Positions 15,143-22,202 of a stretch of 38,151 bases of DNA are shown here, piece by piece. A program made the translations under genes and the position numbers. The stretch comes from Verrucomicrobiota bacterium (GTDB lineage: Bacteria > Verrucomicrobiota > Verrucomicrobiia > Chthoniobacterales > UBA10450). The stretch covers positions 1 to 38,151 of the forward strand of contig QHQO01000169.1 of the NCBI GenBank assembly GCA_003221195.1, given 5' to 3'. The notes beneath the pieces were generated by a model. It was not told where the DNA came from and did no database searches. It saw only the letters and a list, made by a program, of their open reading frames with translations. Position 1 is the first letter of the stretch. Each line of letters starts with the position of its first letter.

Positions 15143-15685
15143 TCAACGGCCAGTGGTTCCCGACGGCGGCACCGCATTTAGCTGTGCGCGCCGTAGTGCT
15201 TCGGCGTTGCCTCTCTTGACATTCAAGGCGCCCGCGTCGGCACTTCCAGTCTCGTCAACTTCCACCCAGCGGCCTCCCACATGGCTTCCTGTCGTCGCTG
15301 GCATCCACACCATGTGCTTTCCGCTCTTTGCAGGTGCGCTTGCTTGCGAGGCCGACGCCGGTTTTAGGTCAAAATTCAGTTGCGTCGACTGATCGGCCTT
15401 GGTTTTCGTGTTAGTGATGGACGCCTTCGTCGCGCCGTTCACGACCAATGTCACGCGGTACACGCCCGCTGCCAGACCGTCGGAAACATAGCGACCGCTT
15501 CCATCCGTCTTAACCGTCTTGAACAGCGTTTTGCCATCTCTCGACTCGACTCGAACATCTGCACCCTTTATCGCTTGCCCTTTTGCATCCTTTACCAGGC
15601 CTTGAATAGCTGATTGGCCAGCCCAGGCAGTCGCAACGGAAAGAACAAACCCCATCAAACCTATTTGTAGTGATTTAGTAAACAT
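15143..15685 (-). CDS. Exported carboxypeptidase-regulatory-like (CRL) protein 1
   Basis: This 180-residue protein has a signal peptide (MFTKSLQIGLMGFVLSVATA, cleaved near AWAG) and a CRL beta sandwich: AIQGLVKDAKGQAIKGADVR, VESRDGKTLFKTVKTDGSGR, LAAGVYRVTLVVNGATKASI and LNFDLKPAS. A tail follows with KHMVWMPATTGSHVGGRWVE. It is strikingly close to the last 140 residues of the kinase encoded just upstream on the same strand (QGFVKDAKGEPIKGADVR and TGSHIGGNWVEVD there), so one is a copy of the other. The last 25 residues (KRGNAEALRRAQLNAVPPSG) are basic and may be a peptide tail. The gene sits 222 bases after the kinase stop. Likely a periplasmic or outer protein sharing a ligand or partner with the kinase; this is inference. 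Confidence 0.82.
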   Translation of the reverse strand: MFTKSLQIGLMGFVLSVATAWAGQSAIQGLVKDAKGQAIKGADVRVESRDGKTLFKTVKTDGSGRYVSDGLAAGVYRVTLVVNGATKASITNTKTKADQSTQLNFDLKPASASQASAPAKSGKHMVWMPATTGSHVGGRWVEVDETGSADAGALNVKRGNAEALRRAQLNAVPPSGTTGR

Positions 15686-15907
15686 AGTGATTCATTAGTT
15701 CCTACAGGAAACAAAAGGCGAAGTTCCACAAATAATCGCCGGACGACAGAAAAAAGCGGGCGAACTGTCGCTGTAGCCGCGCCTCTGGCCAGGCCAGTGC
15801 ACACGGCTTACTGGGTCATGGCTACAAATTAGAAGCGCTTCCTTGGCGCGACGTACCTCCTACGGCCTCTGACATTGGCCGTCGCTTCGTCGTAGCCGTT
15901 TTCGAAA

Positions 15908-18370
15908 TTACCAATTACGAATGGTGACTCTCTGAACGTTGAGGCGGGAATGCGCCTTTGCCCCGTCATCGACTTCGACCCAATTACCGCCGATATGGCT
16001 CCCGGTACGTGCTGGCACCCATACCATGTGCTTTCCGCCTTTTGCAATGTTGCCTGCTTGGGACGCTGGCTTGAGATCGAAATTCAGCTGCGTCGGTTGA
16101 TTCGTCTTGGTCTGCGTGTTCATGATCGACGCTTTGACCGCGCCGTTCACAAGCAATGTTACCCGGTAAACGCCCGGTTGCAGTCCCTGTGAAATATAGC
16201 GGCCCTTTGGATCGGTCTTAGCTGTGCTGAATACCTGTTTACCGTCTCGCGATTCGATCCGAACGTCTGCGCCTTTAATCGGTTCGCCTTTTGCATCTTT
16301 GACAAATCCCTGAATGGACGGTGGCCCGTCCGCTGTAAATTTGTTCGTTCGCAGAACAGCTTCCAATGCGGGATGACGCACATTGGTAGTGAATCCCGTC
16401 TCTGGAGGCGCAGCGGTCACGCGAGTGTCCGGGCGGCGCCGGTCTGCCATCCGAACGTCTGCGCCTTTAATCGGTTCGCCTTTTGCATCTTTGACAAACC
16501 CCTGAATGGACGGTGGCCCGTCCGCTGTAATTTTGTTCGATCGCAGACCGGCTTCCAACGCGGGATTACGCACACTGGTAGTGAATCCCGTCCCTGGAGG
16601 CGCAACGGTCATGCGAGTGTCCAGGGGGTGCGGGTCGAAACCTCCCGGAGATGTGTAATCCGGAACTGTGAATGGATTTAATGCATTCTGTAGCGGCACG
16701 CTAATGCCGATACCGCTTACTCCTGTCGAATGAGTTACATCTGTGAAAAGTCGCTGTAGATAAAGGTCGTATGCGCCATTGCCGGCTTGTTCGTGAGCGG
16801 AAACCCGAACGCCGAGCTTGATCTTCAGCGCGTCAACGACAGACCGGGCGATTTCGTCTTGCAGTGCAAACGCGCCGTCCGATTCGCGGTCATAAGTTTC
16901 TGTCCAAACGCGAAAACCGTTTCGCGCGTCAATCAGTTCGGCTGTCACACGAACGCGGTTACCTTGGCGCTGCAAACTTCCTTCAAGCACATTTCCAACG
17001 TTGAGTTTTTCTCCAACCTCCTTTGTATTCTTTCCTTTCAATGAAAATGACGAAGTTCGGCCGGACACGCGCAAACCGTCAACCTGCACCAACGTATGGA
17101 GAATCTCCTCGCTTATGCCGTCACACAAATATTCCTGATCTTTCGTCTCGCTAGAATCGGTAAATGGTAGAACCGCAATACTCCTGTCTGGGGGATTAAA
17201 CTGCGATGCTCGGAAGAGTTCGCTGCGAAATAACCAAACCGCAGCCGCGCCTAAAAGGAGACCGGCAGTTGCTGCTCCAACCAGTTTGGGATTACGGCGC
17301 GACCACCGCCAGATCCGCGCTGGAGCTGACACCGGGCGGGCGACGATTGGACGGCCGACGAGCCAACGTTCCAGATCAGCTGCGAGATCTCCGGCGGACT
17401 GATAGCGCGCCTTTGGATCACGTTCGAGACAGCGTGCGCAAATCGTCTCCAAATCCCGATCGAGCGATGGCGCCAGCGAGCGTAGTTTGGGAGCCTGCGT
17501 TTCAGACGCTTGGCGAATTACGGAAACCGGATTGGAACCCAGGAATGGTGGACGTCCGGCAAGCACGTTGAACAGAACTGCGCCGAGACTGTAAACATCG
17601 GCCGCTGGGGTAAAATCGGCGGCTGCACCATTAGCTTGCTCAGGGGCAATAAAACCTGCTGTTCCGAATGTAGTCAGCGATCTTGTAAGATCATTGTTCC
17701 CGTCCAGCAGCTTCGCCAAACCGAAATCGCTGACAAGTGGCTCGCCTCGATCGTTGATCAGGATGTTTCCCGGTTTGATATCGCGATGGAGCACTCCGCG
17801 GCTGTGGGCGTATTCGACAGCATGCGCGACTTTTGCCATGAGTTGCACGCACTTCCGCGGCTCATCGCGCAGAGAAGCCGCGTTCTCTTGCAAGCTTCCC
17901 TTGTCCGCGAACTTCATGCTGAAAAACGGCAGGCCGTCCTCGCTTTCGCTCACTTCATAAATCGGAAGGATGTTTGGATGATCCAAACTGGCTACCGCCT
18001 GTGCTTCTCGTCGGAAACGCTGCAGCGCTCCGTGTGAATCAGCGCGATAACTAAGCACGCGCTTTACCGCGACGATGCGCCGGGAATGTCGTTGCCTGGC
18101 GCGATAGATCACGCCCATGCCGCCGCAACCGATCTGCTCGAGAATTTCGTAATTGCCTAAGAACCAAGGCTTGTGCGGCGCGTCCACCTCGTCGAGTACG
18201 GTTTCATAAACCGCCTGAGATAGCTCGTCCCCGCCCTCCAATCCCTCGCACAGGAGGCAACTCACGCAAACTCCGGTGTCGAGTCGCATGGTTGCTCCAC
18301 ACTTCTCGCATTTTGCGTGCTCTTTGGTAGCGTTCGGAAGCGGATCGGAGCGTGAATCTGAATCTGTCAT
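15908..18370 (-). CDS. Transmembrane Ser/Thr kinase fused to a CRL domain
   Basis: From ATG 18370, 820 residues. Order: Cys-rich zinc-ribbon-like leader (CEKCGATM, CVSCLLC; residues about 20-45), then a complete Hanks kinase (about 75-340): glycine loop GCGGMG, Lys103 in VAVKR, HRDIKPGN near 195, SDFGLAK near 214, APE near 242. A membrane segment at about 365-381 is followed by a TolB/FlgO-like domain (396-528: IAVLPFTDSSETKDQEYLCD, ISEEILHTLVQVDGLRVSGR), normal for this kinase class. That class then usually continues with AYDLYLQ-type TPR repeats. Here TPRs are absent after AYDLYLQRLF. Instead come a Pro/Thr linker with two 64-residue repeats (588-715) and a CRL domain ending TGSHIGGNWVEVD. 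So the kinase faces the cytoplasm and the CRL domain the periplasm. The sigma gene just upstream ends 5 bases before its start: one operon. Confidence 0.88.
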   Translation of the reverse strand: MTDSDSRSDPLPNATKEHAKCEKCGATMRLDTGVCVSCLLCEGLEGGDELSQAVYETVLDEVDAPHKPWFLGNYEILEQIGCGGMGVIYRARQRHSRRIVAVKRVLSYRADSHGALQRFRREAQAVASLDHPNILPIYEVSESEDGLPFFSMKFADKGSLQENAASLRDEPRKCVQLMAKVAHAVEYAHSRGVLHRDIKPGNILINDRGEPLVSDFGLAKLLDGNNDLTRSLTTFGTAGFIAPEQANGAAADFTPAADVYSLGAVLFNVLAGRPPFLGSNPVSVIRQASETQAPKLRSLAPSLDRDLETICARCLERDPKARYQSAGDLAADLERWLVGRPIVARPVSAPARIWRWSRRNPKLVGAATAGLLLGAAAVWLFRSELFRASQFNPPDRSIAVLPFTDSSETKDQEYLCDGISEEILHTLVQVDGLRVSGRTSSFSLKGKNTKEVGEKLNVGNVLEGSLQRQGNRVRVTAELIDARNGFRVWTETYDRESDGAFALQDEIARSVVDALKIKLGVRVSAHEQAGNGAYDLYLQRLFTDVTHSTGVSGIGISVPLQNALNPFTVPDYTSPGGFDPHPLDTRMTVAPPGTGFTTSVRNPALEAGLRSNKITADGPPSIQGFVKDAKGEPIKGADVRMADRRRPDTRVTAAPPETGFTTNVRHPALEAVLRTNKFTADGPPSIQGFVKDAKGEPIKGADVRIESRDGKQVFSTAKTDPKGRYISQGLQPGVYRVTLLVNGAVKASIMNTQTKTNQPTQLNFDLKPASQAGNIAKGGKHMVWVPARTGSHIGGNWVEVDDGAKAHSRLNVQRVTIRNW
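16258..16641 (-). repeat. Tandem duplication of 192 bases in the kinase gene
   Basis: Two direct copies, about 16258-16449 and 16450-16641, with a period of 192 bases (64 codons). The encoded repeat begins APPxTGFTTxVRxPALEA and runs through KGEPIKGADVR. The copies differ at several codons, so the duplication is not brand new. The frame is preserved. Only the second protein copy runs on into the complete CRL domain; the first is cut at the start of the CRL fold. Confidence 0.85.
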
Positions 18371-18375
18371 CGCAA

Positions 18376-19218
18376 TTACTCGGTTGCTGTTGCGAGTGAC
18401 GCACACAGGTAACGGATCTCGTCGTCCACGTCAGCAGGGTCTTCGACGGTTTGCGAGACTTCATCGCGCAGCAGACTGCGGTAACGTTGACGCATGTTGT
18501 GCAGCTGTCTTTTCACGACCGTTTCTGGCATTCCCAGTTTCCCAGATAGGTTAGCATAGGACAGTTCATCGCGTTCGTCTGTAAGATAGGACCTTAGTGC
18601 TTGGAAAAGCCAGAGCTTGCCTTTGCTCTCGCATTCTTCCCGCAGCCGTTGAAATGCGTGTTCCACAACCGCCGTTGCCCAAGTGAGGTCGAAGATGCGC
18701 TCCGGTGGCAACGAGTCGAGCGTTTGCGCCGAGGCGGGTAATTGCGAAAACTCTTCCGCTGCCCAATTGTCCCAGGGAATAAACTCCAGATCGCCGCCGC
18801 GTTTCCGGGCATGAGTTTTCTCCGCGGCGTTAATGAGAAAATTTTGGAGCGACCTCAGCAAGAGCGAGCGGAACCGCCCGCGGTTACGATCGGCATGGTG
18901 CAACCAATTCTTCCTCAGAATGGTCACAAAAAAATCCTGAGTGAGGTCCTGTGCGTCCTCAATTGAATGGCCGCGTGCCCGCACAAATGAGAAAATGGGC
19001 CGCCAATATGTCCGGCAAAGCTCGGCGAGCGCATCGCGAGCTCTTTGCTCCTCACCGCCCAATTTGGAGGCCGAAAGAATCAGGCTCCAGCGGGTAGTTA
19101 CAAACTCGCGCGGTCTGTCTTCACCTTGGTCGCCAGCCTCCCCGTTCACGGGAGAACATTCCTCCAATCTGAAAAGAGGCGCAACGCTGCCTCGCTCAGT
19201 CTTACGGATTATTGTCAT
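18376..19218 (-). CDS. ECF-like sigma factor paired with a Ser/Thr kinase
   Basis: I start at ATG 19218 (280 aa). A longer frame to 19329 runs back through an intergenic repeat at 19214-19272. Region 2 is REFVTTRWSLILSA, then ALAELCRTYWRPIFSFVRAR and AQDLTQDFFVTILRKNW. Region 4 is the helix-turn-helix LSYANLSGKLGMPETVVKRQ, followed by LHNMRQRYRSLLRDEVSQTV. This pattern, with a long middle region, is that of the ECF groups linked to Ser/Thr kinases in Planctomycetes and Verrucomicrobia. The kinase gene begins 5 bases behind the stop. No anti-sigma gene is next to it, and in these groups the kinase is thought to regulate the sigma factor directly. Whether the sigma factor controls the CRL genes downstream is unknown. 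Confidence 0.85.
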   Translation of the reverse strand: MTIIRKTERGSVAPLFRLEECSPVNGEAGDQGEDRPREFVTTRWSLILSASKLGGEEQRARDALAELCRTYWRPIFSFVRARGHSIEDAQDLTQDFFVTILRKNWLHHADRNRGRFRSLLLRSLQNFLINAAEKTHARKRGGDLEFIPWDNWAAEEFSQLPASAQTLDSLPPERIFDLTWATAVVEHAFQRLREECESKGKLWLFQALRSYLTDERDELSYANLSGKLGMPETVVKRQLHNMRQRYRSLLRDEVSQTVEDPADVDDEIRYLCASLATATE

Positions 19219-19272
19219 GCCGAGCGAAGTCGCCAGCCGCGCCGTAGCTTTAGCGAAGGTGGGAGGCATCTC
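19214..19272. repeat. Dispersed repeat at the start of the sigma gene
   Basis: Read on the minus strand, this segment gives a frame MPPTFAKATARLATSLGMT that abuts the proposed sigma start. I regard it as an intergenic repeat that happens to be open rather than as protein, because it contributes no conserved sigma sequence and such text-like repeats recur in Verrucomicrobia genomes (from memory). Confidence 0.5.
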
Positions 19273-19381
19273 ACGATTTTCCTGGGAGCACACAAATGAG
19301 CTCACGTTTTCAAAACGTCGAACACGCAACGTTCAACGCCTAACTCCCAAAGTCTTCGCGATAAAGAAGGCCCAACGGGAC

Positions 19382-19465
19382 TGCCGGCGGAGGGGCTCGA
19401 ACCCACACGATCTTGCGATCACTGGATTTTGAGTCCAGCGCGTCTGCCAATTCCGCCACGCCGGC
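19382..19465 (-). tRNA. tRNA-Leu, anticodon CAA
   Basis: On the minus strand the acceptor GCCGGCG pairs with CGCCGGC, followed by discriminator A. The anticodon arm is CTGGA-CTCAAAA-TCCAG, giving anticodon CAA (Leu, codon UUG). A long variable arm (GATCGCAAGATC) and a T arm (GTGGGTTCGAGCCCC) are present, as in class II tRNAs. The length is 84 bases without CCA, and no mismatch breaks a stem. A decayed 5' copy of the same tRNA lies at 27738-27782. Confidence 0.95.
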
Positions 19466-19753
19466 GATTGGAACGAAGCGGGACGATACGGCCTGGCAGC
19501 AGAAGCTCAACTATGCGGCGACCGTAGCAGGATGTTAAGTCGTTGAATCGTTAAACCGTTGAAGCGTCGAAACGCGTCGCTTCGAACCGGCCGCGATCCT
19601 CGCGCGGCGGGCCGAAATTTTTGCGCTATTCAAGATAGCGGCGAGACTTTATCGTCGTGGGGGTACCGGCTCGGTCAAATTGAAAATCTTTAGCGCTCCT
19701 ACTAAGTTTGCGCTTTACGAATGTTGCGGGATTCTACGAGGCTCGTGAAATAA
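19466..19753. other. Gene-free stretch upstream of hicB-like gene
   Basis: About 290 bases between the tRNA and the HicB-like gene. The first part reads GTCGTTGAATCGTTAAACCG and similar short repeats. I see no gene. The tRNA promoter should lie here on the minus strand, but no confident box was found. Confidence 0.6.
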
Positions 19754-19972
19754 GTGAACGCAACGATCAAGGTCGAGCAGGACGAAGAAACAGGTGTATT
19801 CGTCGCGTCCTGGGACGATCCAAATGGCGGCGGGATCACAACACAGGCGGACACATTGGAAGAACTTTACCGCGCTGTCCCGGAAGCGATCCGCTGTCAT
19901 TTTGCGAAGCGCACTGCACCTAGCAAGGTAGCCTTACATTTCGAGACTGATCCGGTGTTGCAGGTTGCGTGA
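19754..19972 (+). CDS. HicB-like antitoxin (DUF1902 type)
   Basis: A GTG start gives 72 residues with the HicB fold: IKVEQDEETGVFVASWDDPN, then TQADTLEELYRAVPEAIRCH. This is the small antitoxin domain that binds the HicA ribonuclease; the short form lacks a DNA-binding part. Its TGA overlaps the GTG of the hicA remnant (GTGA at 19969-19972), the normal arrangement of such pairs. The toxin is lost, so the antitoxin is an orphan. Confidence 0.75.
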   Translation: MNATIKVEQDEETGVFVASWDDPNGGGITTQADTLEELYRAVPEAIRCHFAKRTAPSKVALHFETDPVLQVA

Positions 19973-20028
19973 AACTTCCGCGCGACGTTTCAGGCTCGCA
20001 GGCCCAAAGCGTTGGAACGGTTGCATAA
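19969..20028 (+). pseudogene. hicA toxin remnant
   Basis: The frame reads (M)KLPRDVSGSQAQSVGTVA and stops at TAA 20026-20028. HicA toxins typically start KLPRDVSG and continue to a double-stranded-RNA-binding fold with a catalytic His. Here the sequence leaves the family after Gly9. The catalytic His segment is missing, so no toxin can be made. Confidence 0.65.
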
Positions 20029-20245
20029 CAAAGCTGCGGAGCTCGTCGCTGCACAGCCTACGCCCCAGCAGGTCGCGCGGGCAAACGCGCAGGCCAGTCG
20101 GGATCACGAGGCGCATCGAGAAGTATACGCAGCAACCACTGCCCCAGACCTGGGCTTTCTGCTTCCGACAGCAGTCGTGATCACGATTATCGTCGGCGTG
20201 ATTATTGCCAATCGTGACTGCTGTTGGCGCCAAGCGACGGCATGA
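20012..20245 (+). CDS. Small open frame with one membrane segment
   Basis: A TTG-started frame of 77 residues has a helical N-part (LHNKAAELVAAQPTPQQVAR) and a strong hydrophobic segment (LGFLLPTAVVITIIVGVIIA). It overlaps the hicA remnant. It may be the N-terminus of the PH-like gene that follows in another frame, which would need a frame change near 20220. No family is recognised. Confidence 0.35.
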   Translation: MERLHNKAAELVAAQPTPQQVARANAQASRDHEAHREVYAATTAPDLGFLLPTAVVITIIVGVIIANRDCCWRQATA

Positions 20246-20763
20246 GCTACGAGCCCGCTTGTTCGATCAGGCTCATGACTTTACCGACGCTGTCCAAAGA
20301 AATCGCGCTTTACCCGCTGTGCCGACAGACATCGTTCTGAGGGCTGGCGAAAGTGCTTTTTACTCAACTCCATCGATGTTGTACGAGACACGGGCAGTGC
20401 GAACCTACCAAGCAGGCCACACCGGGGGTGCGTGTTGCGAAAGGCGTTTATATTGCCGGGACAAGTGGCCGTTCCATAAGCACACAACAATGGGCGGCGC
20501 TAGACAGAGGACAACTCACAATCACAAACCAACGGTTGGTGTTTGTCGGAGGGAAAGAAGATCGGACTGTCCCACTGAAGAAAATTGTTTTCGTTAGGAG
20601 CAGTCTCACGGAAATTTTCGTTTCAGTTGAGGGTCGCCAGAAAACGATAGCTTTGGCTGTGCCCAACCCAATGATTGCAAAGTTTGTTATTGGGCCTTGT
20701 TCTCAAGTAGCCGACCCATCGAATCTTTCAGGCGACAAGCTCACAGTTACGTTCAAAGACTAA
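20205..20763 (+). pseudogene. PH-like domain protein, frameshifted in a G5 run
   Basis: The first frame gives ALPAVPTDIVLRAGESAFYS, then TPSMLYETRAVRTYQAGHTG. It then runs through GGGGG at 20424-20428, after which sense returns in the next frame (VRVAKGVYIAGTSGRSISTQ, then QLTITNQRLVFVGGKEDRTV, LKKIVFVRSSLTEIFVSVEG). Dropping one G restores a continuous protein. The beta-rich LTITNQRLVF and SLTEIFVSVEG pattern is like a bacterial PH-like domain, a fold that often binds lipid or protein. Function is unknown. A homopolymer indel is also a classic sequencing error, so the gene could be intact in the real genome. The gene ends at TAA 20761-20763. Confidence 0.7.
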
Positions 20764-20906
20764 TCTCCGCCAGCCTAGCGGCTCACCACTCAGTCGCACA
20801 GCGAAAAGATTATCGTGATGGCTTCCGCGACTGGCTGTAATCAAACGCTCGATTTTTTTGTTGAACTTGAAGCGGCGGTGCGCACTGGGCAGGCGTTGAC
20901 TGCTGC

Positions 20907-21017
20907 TTAGCTAGGGACACTGGCCGTCCCGGCGTCGTTATACATGGCGAGGTAAGCGTGCACTACGACCATGATTGCTACTGCAACAATCAAAACCACC
21001 AGCGTCGGGCTAGCCAT
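20907..21017 (-). CDS. 36-residue single-span membrane peptide
   Basis: ATG 21017 gives a 36-residue peptide: MASPTLVVLIVAVAIMVVVH, then AYLAMYNDAGTASVPS. One hydrophobic segment makes up the first half. An AAGGAG lies 31 bases upstream, too far to be convincing, so the start is weak. It could be a small membrane protein of the kind often missed, or chance. Confidence 0.35.
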   Translation of the reverse strand: MASPTLVVLIVAVAIMVVVHAYLAMYNDAGTASVPS

Positions 21018-21259
21018 TTTAAGTACGACGTCCCTTCGTTTTGCTCCTTATTTGTACGCCGCTGCTGCCTTCAGTGGCCGTGACACTGGCGGCCCCATGA
21101 TTCTGGCATTTGGCAAATTGAAGCGCTTACTGCGGGCCTACAGAAAGTGAGCGCACAGCTTCAGTGAGCAAGCCCGCACCGCGAACCGTCCGGAACAATC
21201 GGTAAAGCTGCTGAGCACAAGCAGATGCGCCCCACCCAACACCGCAACCCAAAATTGCG

Positions 21260-21480
21260 CTACGGTTCTTTGAACTCGCCCGCGTGCTCGTGCGTTTCAA
21301 TTACGTTGCCCGCTGAATCGTAAACGCGAATCACAGGATCATGCGACCGGCTGAAAGCTTTGCCTAGCCGATTGTATTCCTGATTGCATCCGGCTCACCG
21401 TACCACACGCGACCGAATGGTAGCGCATCGGAGATGCAGATCGACGCCCGCCTAAAGATTAGAAACGAGCTGCCGTTCTG
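21260..21480 (-). pseudogene. Frameshifted small protein with an AGNVIETHEHAGEF tail
   Basis: Two frames on the minus strand. The upstream frame gives ISDALPFGRVWYGEPDAIRN and ends at a TAG near 21364-21366. The next frame gives SRSHDPVIRVYDSAGNVIET and HEHAGEFKEP and stops at TAG 21260-21262. The tail is nearly the same as that of the gene at 26773-26949 (SRSHDAVIRVYDSAGNVIET). It is a two-part broken gene without a clear start. Function is unknown. Confidence 0.55.
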
Positions 21481-21496
21481 TGCCGCAGACGTTGCG

Positions 21497-21796
21497 TCAA
21501 GCTGACGTAACACCGGCCCGAACTACGGCCTTTAGAAGGATTCTCACAAGCGCGATCTCATCGCGAGGAAGCCACAGTTGCTTTCGGATGCTATTGAACG
21601 CGCGGTACGTTAGCAAAACTGCTTCCCGAGGGTCATCAGTCAGTCCAGAAGCGAAGTTGTAAACAGCGGGATAATGACGAGCGACCAAACTATCAAAACG
21701 CCCGAGGTTCGTTTTGATCGACGGGTTTCGTTTTTCGTTTGGTTCTTGCGGGAGGCGGTGCAGAACATGGCTGCTCTGGCTGGGCGGTCGTTTCAT
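21497..21796 (-). CDS. Sigma-70 region-2-like short protein
   Basis: This 99-residue frame has KTNLGRFDSLVARHYPAVYN, then FASGLTDDPREAVLLTYRAF. This resembles the start of sigma-70 region 2, but it ends soon after, without region 4. The core-binding segment is degenerate, so it is a remnant or a truncated relative of an ECF sigma factor. The N-terminal 25 residues (MKRPPSQSSHVLHRLPQEPN) are not conserved. Confidence 0.5.
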   Translation of the reverse strand: MKRPPSQSSHVLHRLPQEPNEKRNPSIKTNLGRFDSLVARHYPAVYNFASGLTDDPREAVLLTYRAFNSIRKQLWLPRDEIALVRILLKAVVRAGVTSA

Positions 21797-22202
21797 TTGT
21801 GGGGGGTCCTTTCATTTATCAGTTAGTTCTACGGAATTGCCGAAGCGGAGTTCCCTCGGATAGCGCGCGCGTTCACACCAATGCGTGATTGCAATATAGG
21901 CCTTGGTGACAAAACTCGCCGCGTTGGCTCTGGCGGAGCAGGCGATAGCGATGATCCCAATCGAGAAAGACGCATCGATGGTCCTGGTGCGCTCGGCCCG
22001 GCAGCGAATAATCGAGAATTTTCAAAGCCAAGATGCAGAGGTATTCCGTTTTCATTAGGTGGTGATGACGGGTTTGGATGTGGTGGTGCGGAGAGGCGGG
22101 TTCTCCGGAAAACCTGTGCTAAAAGTGGACACCGCGCCGAGGCAGTCCCCGTGAACCCCGGCGCCCGCCATCGCCAGTGCGATCAAGGATCACCGTAAAC
22201 AT
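21797..22202. other. Gene-poor stretch before the metalloprotease remnant
   Basis: About 400 bases with no clear gene. A 49-codon helical frame on the + strand near 21909-22058 (LAALALAEQAIAMIPIEKDA, then MVLVRSARQRIIENF) is possible but unsupported. The end of the stretch probably once held the N-terminal coding part of the metalloprotease. Confidence 0.5.
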
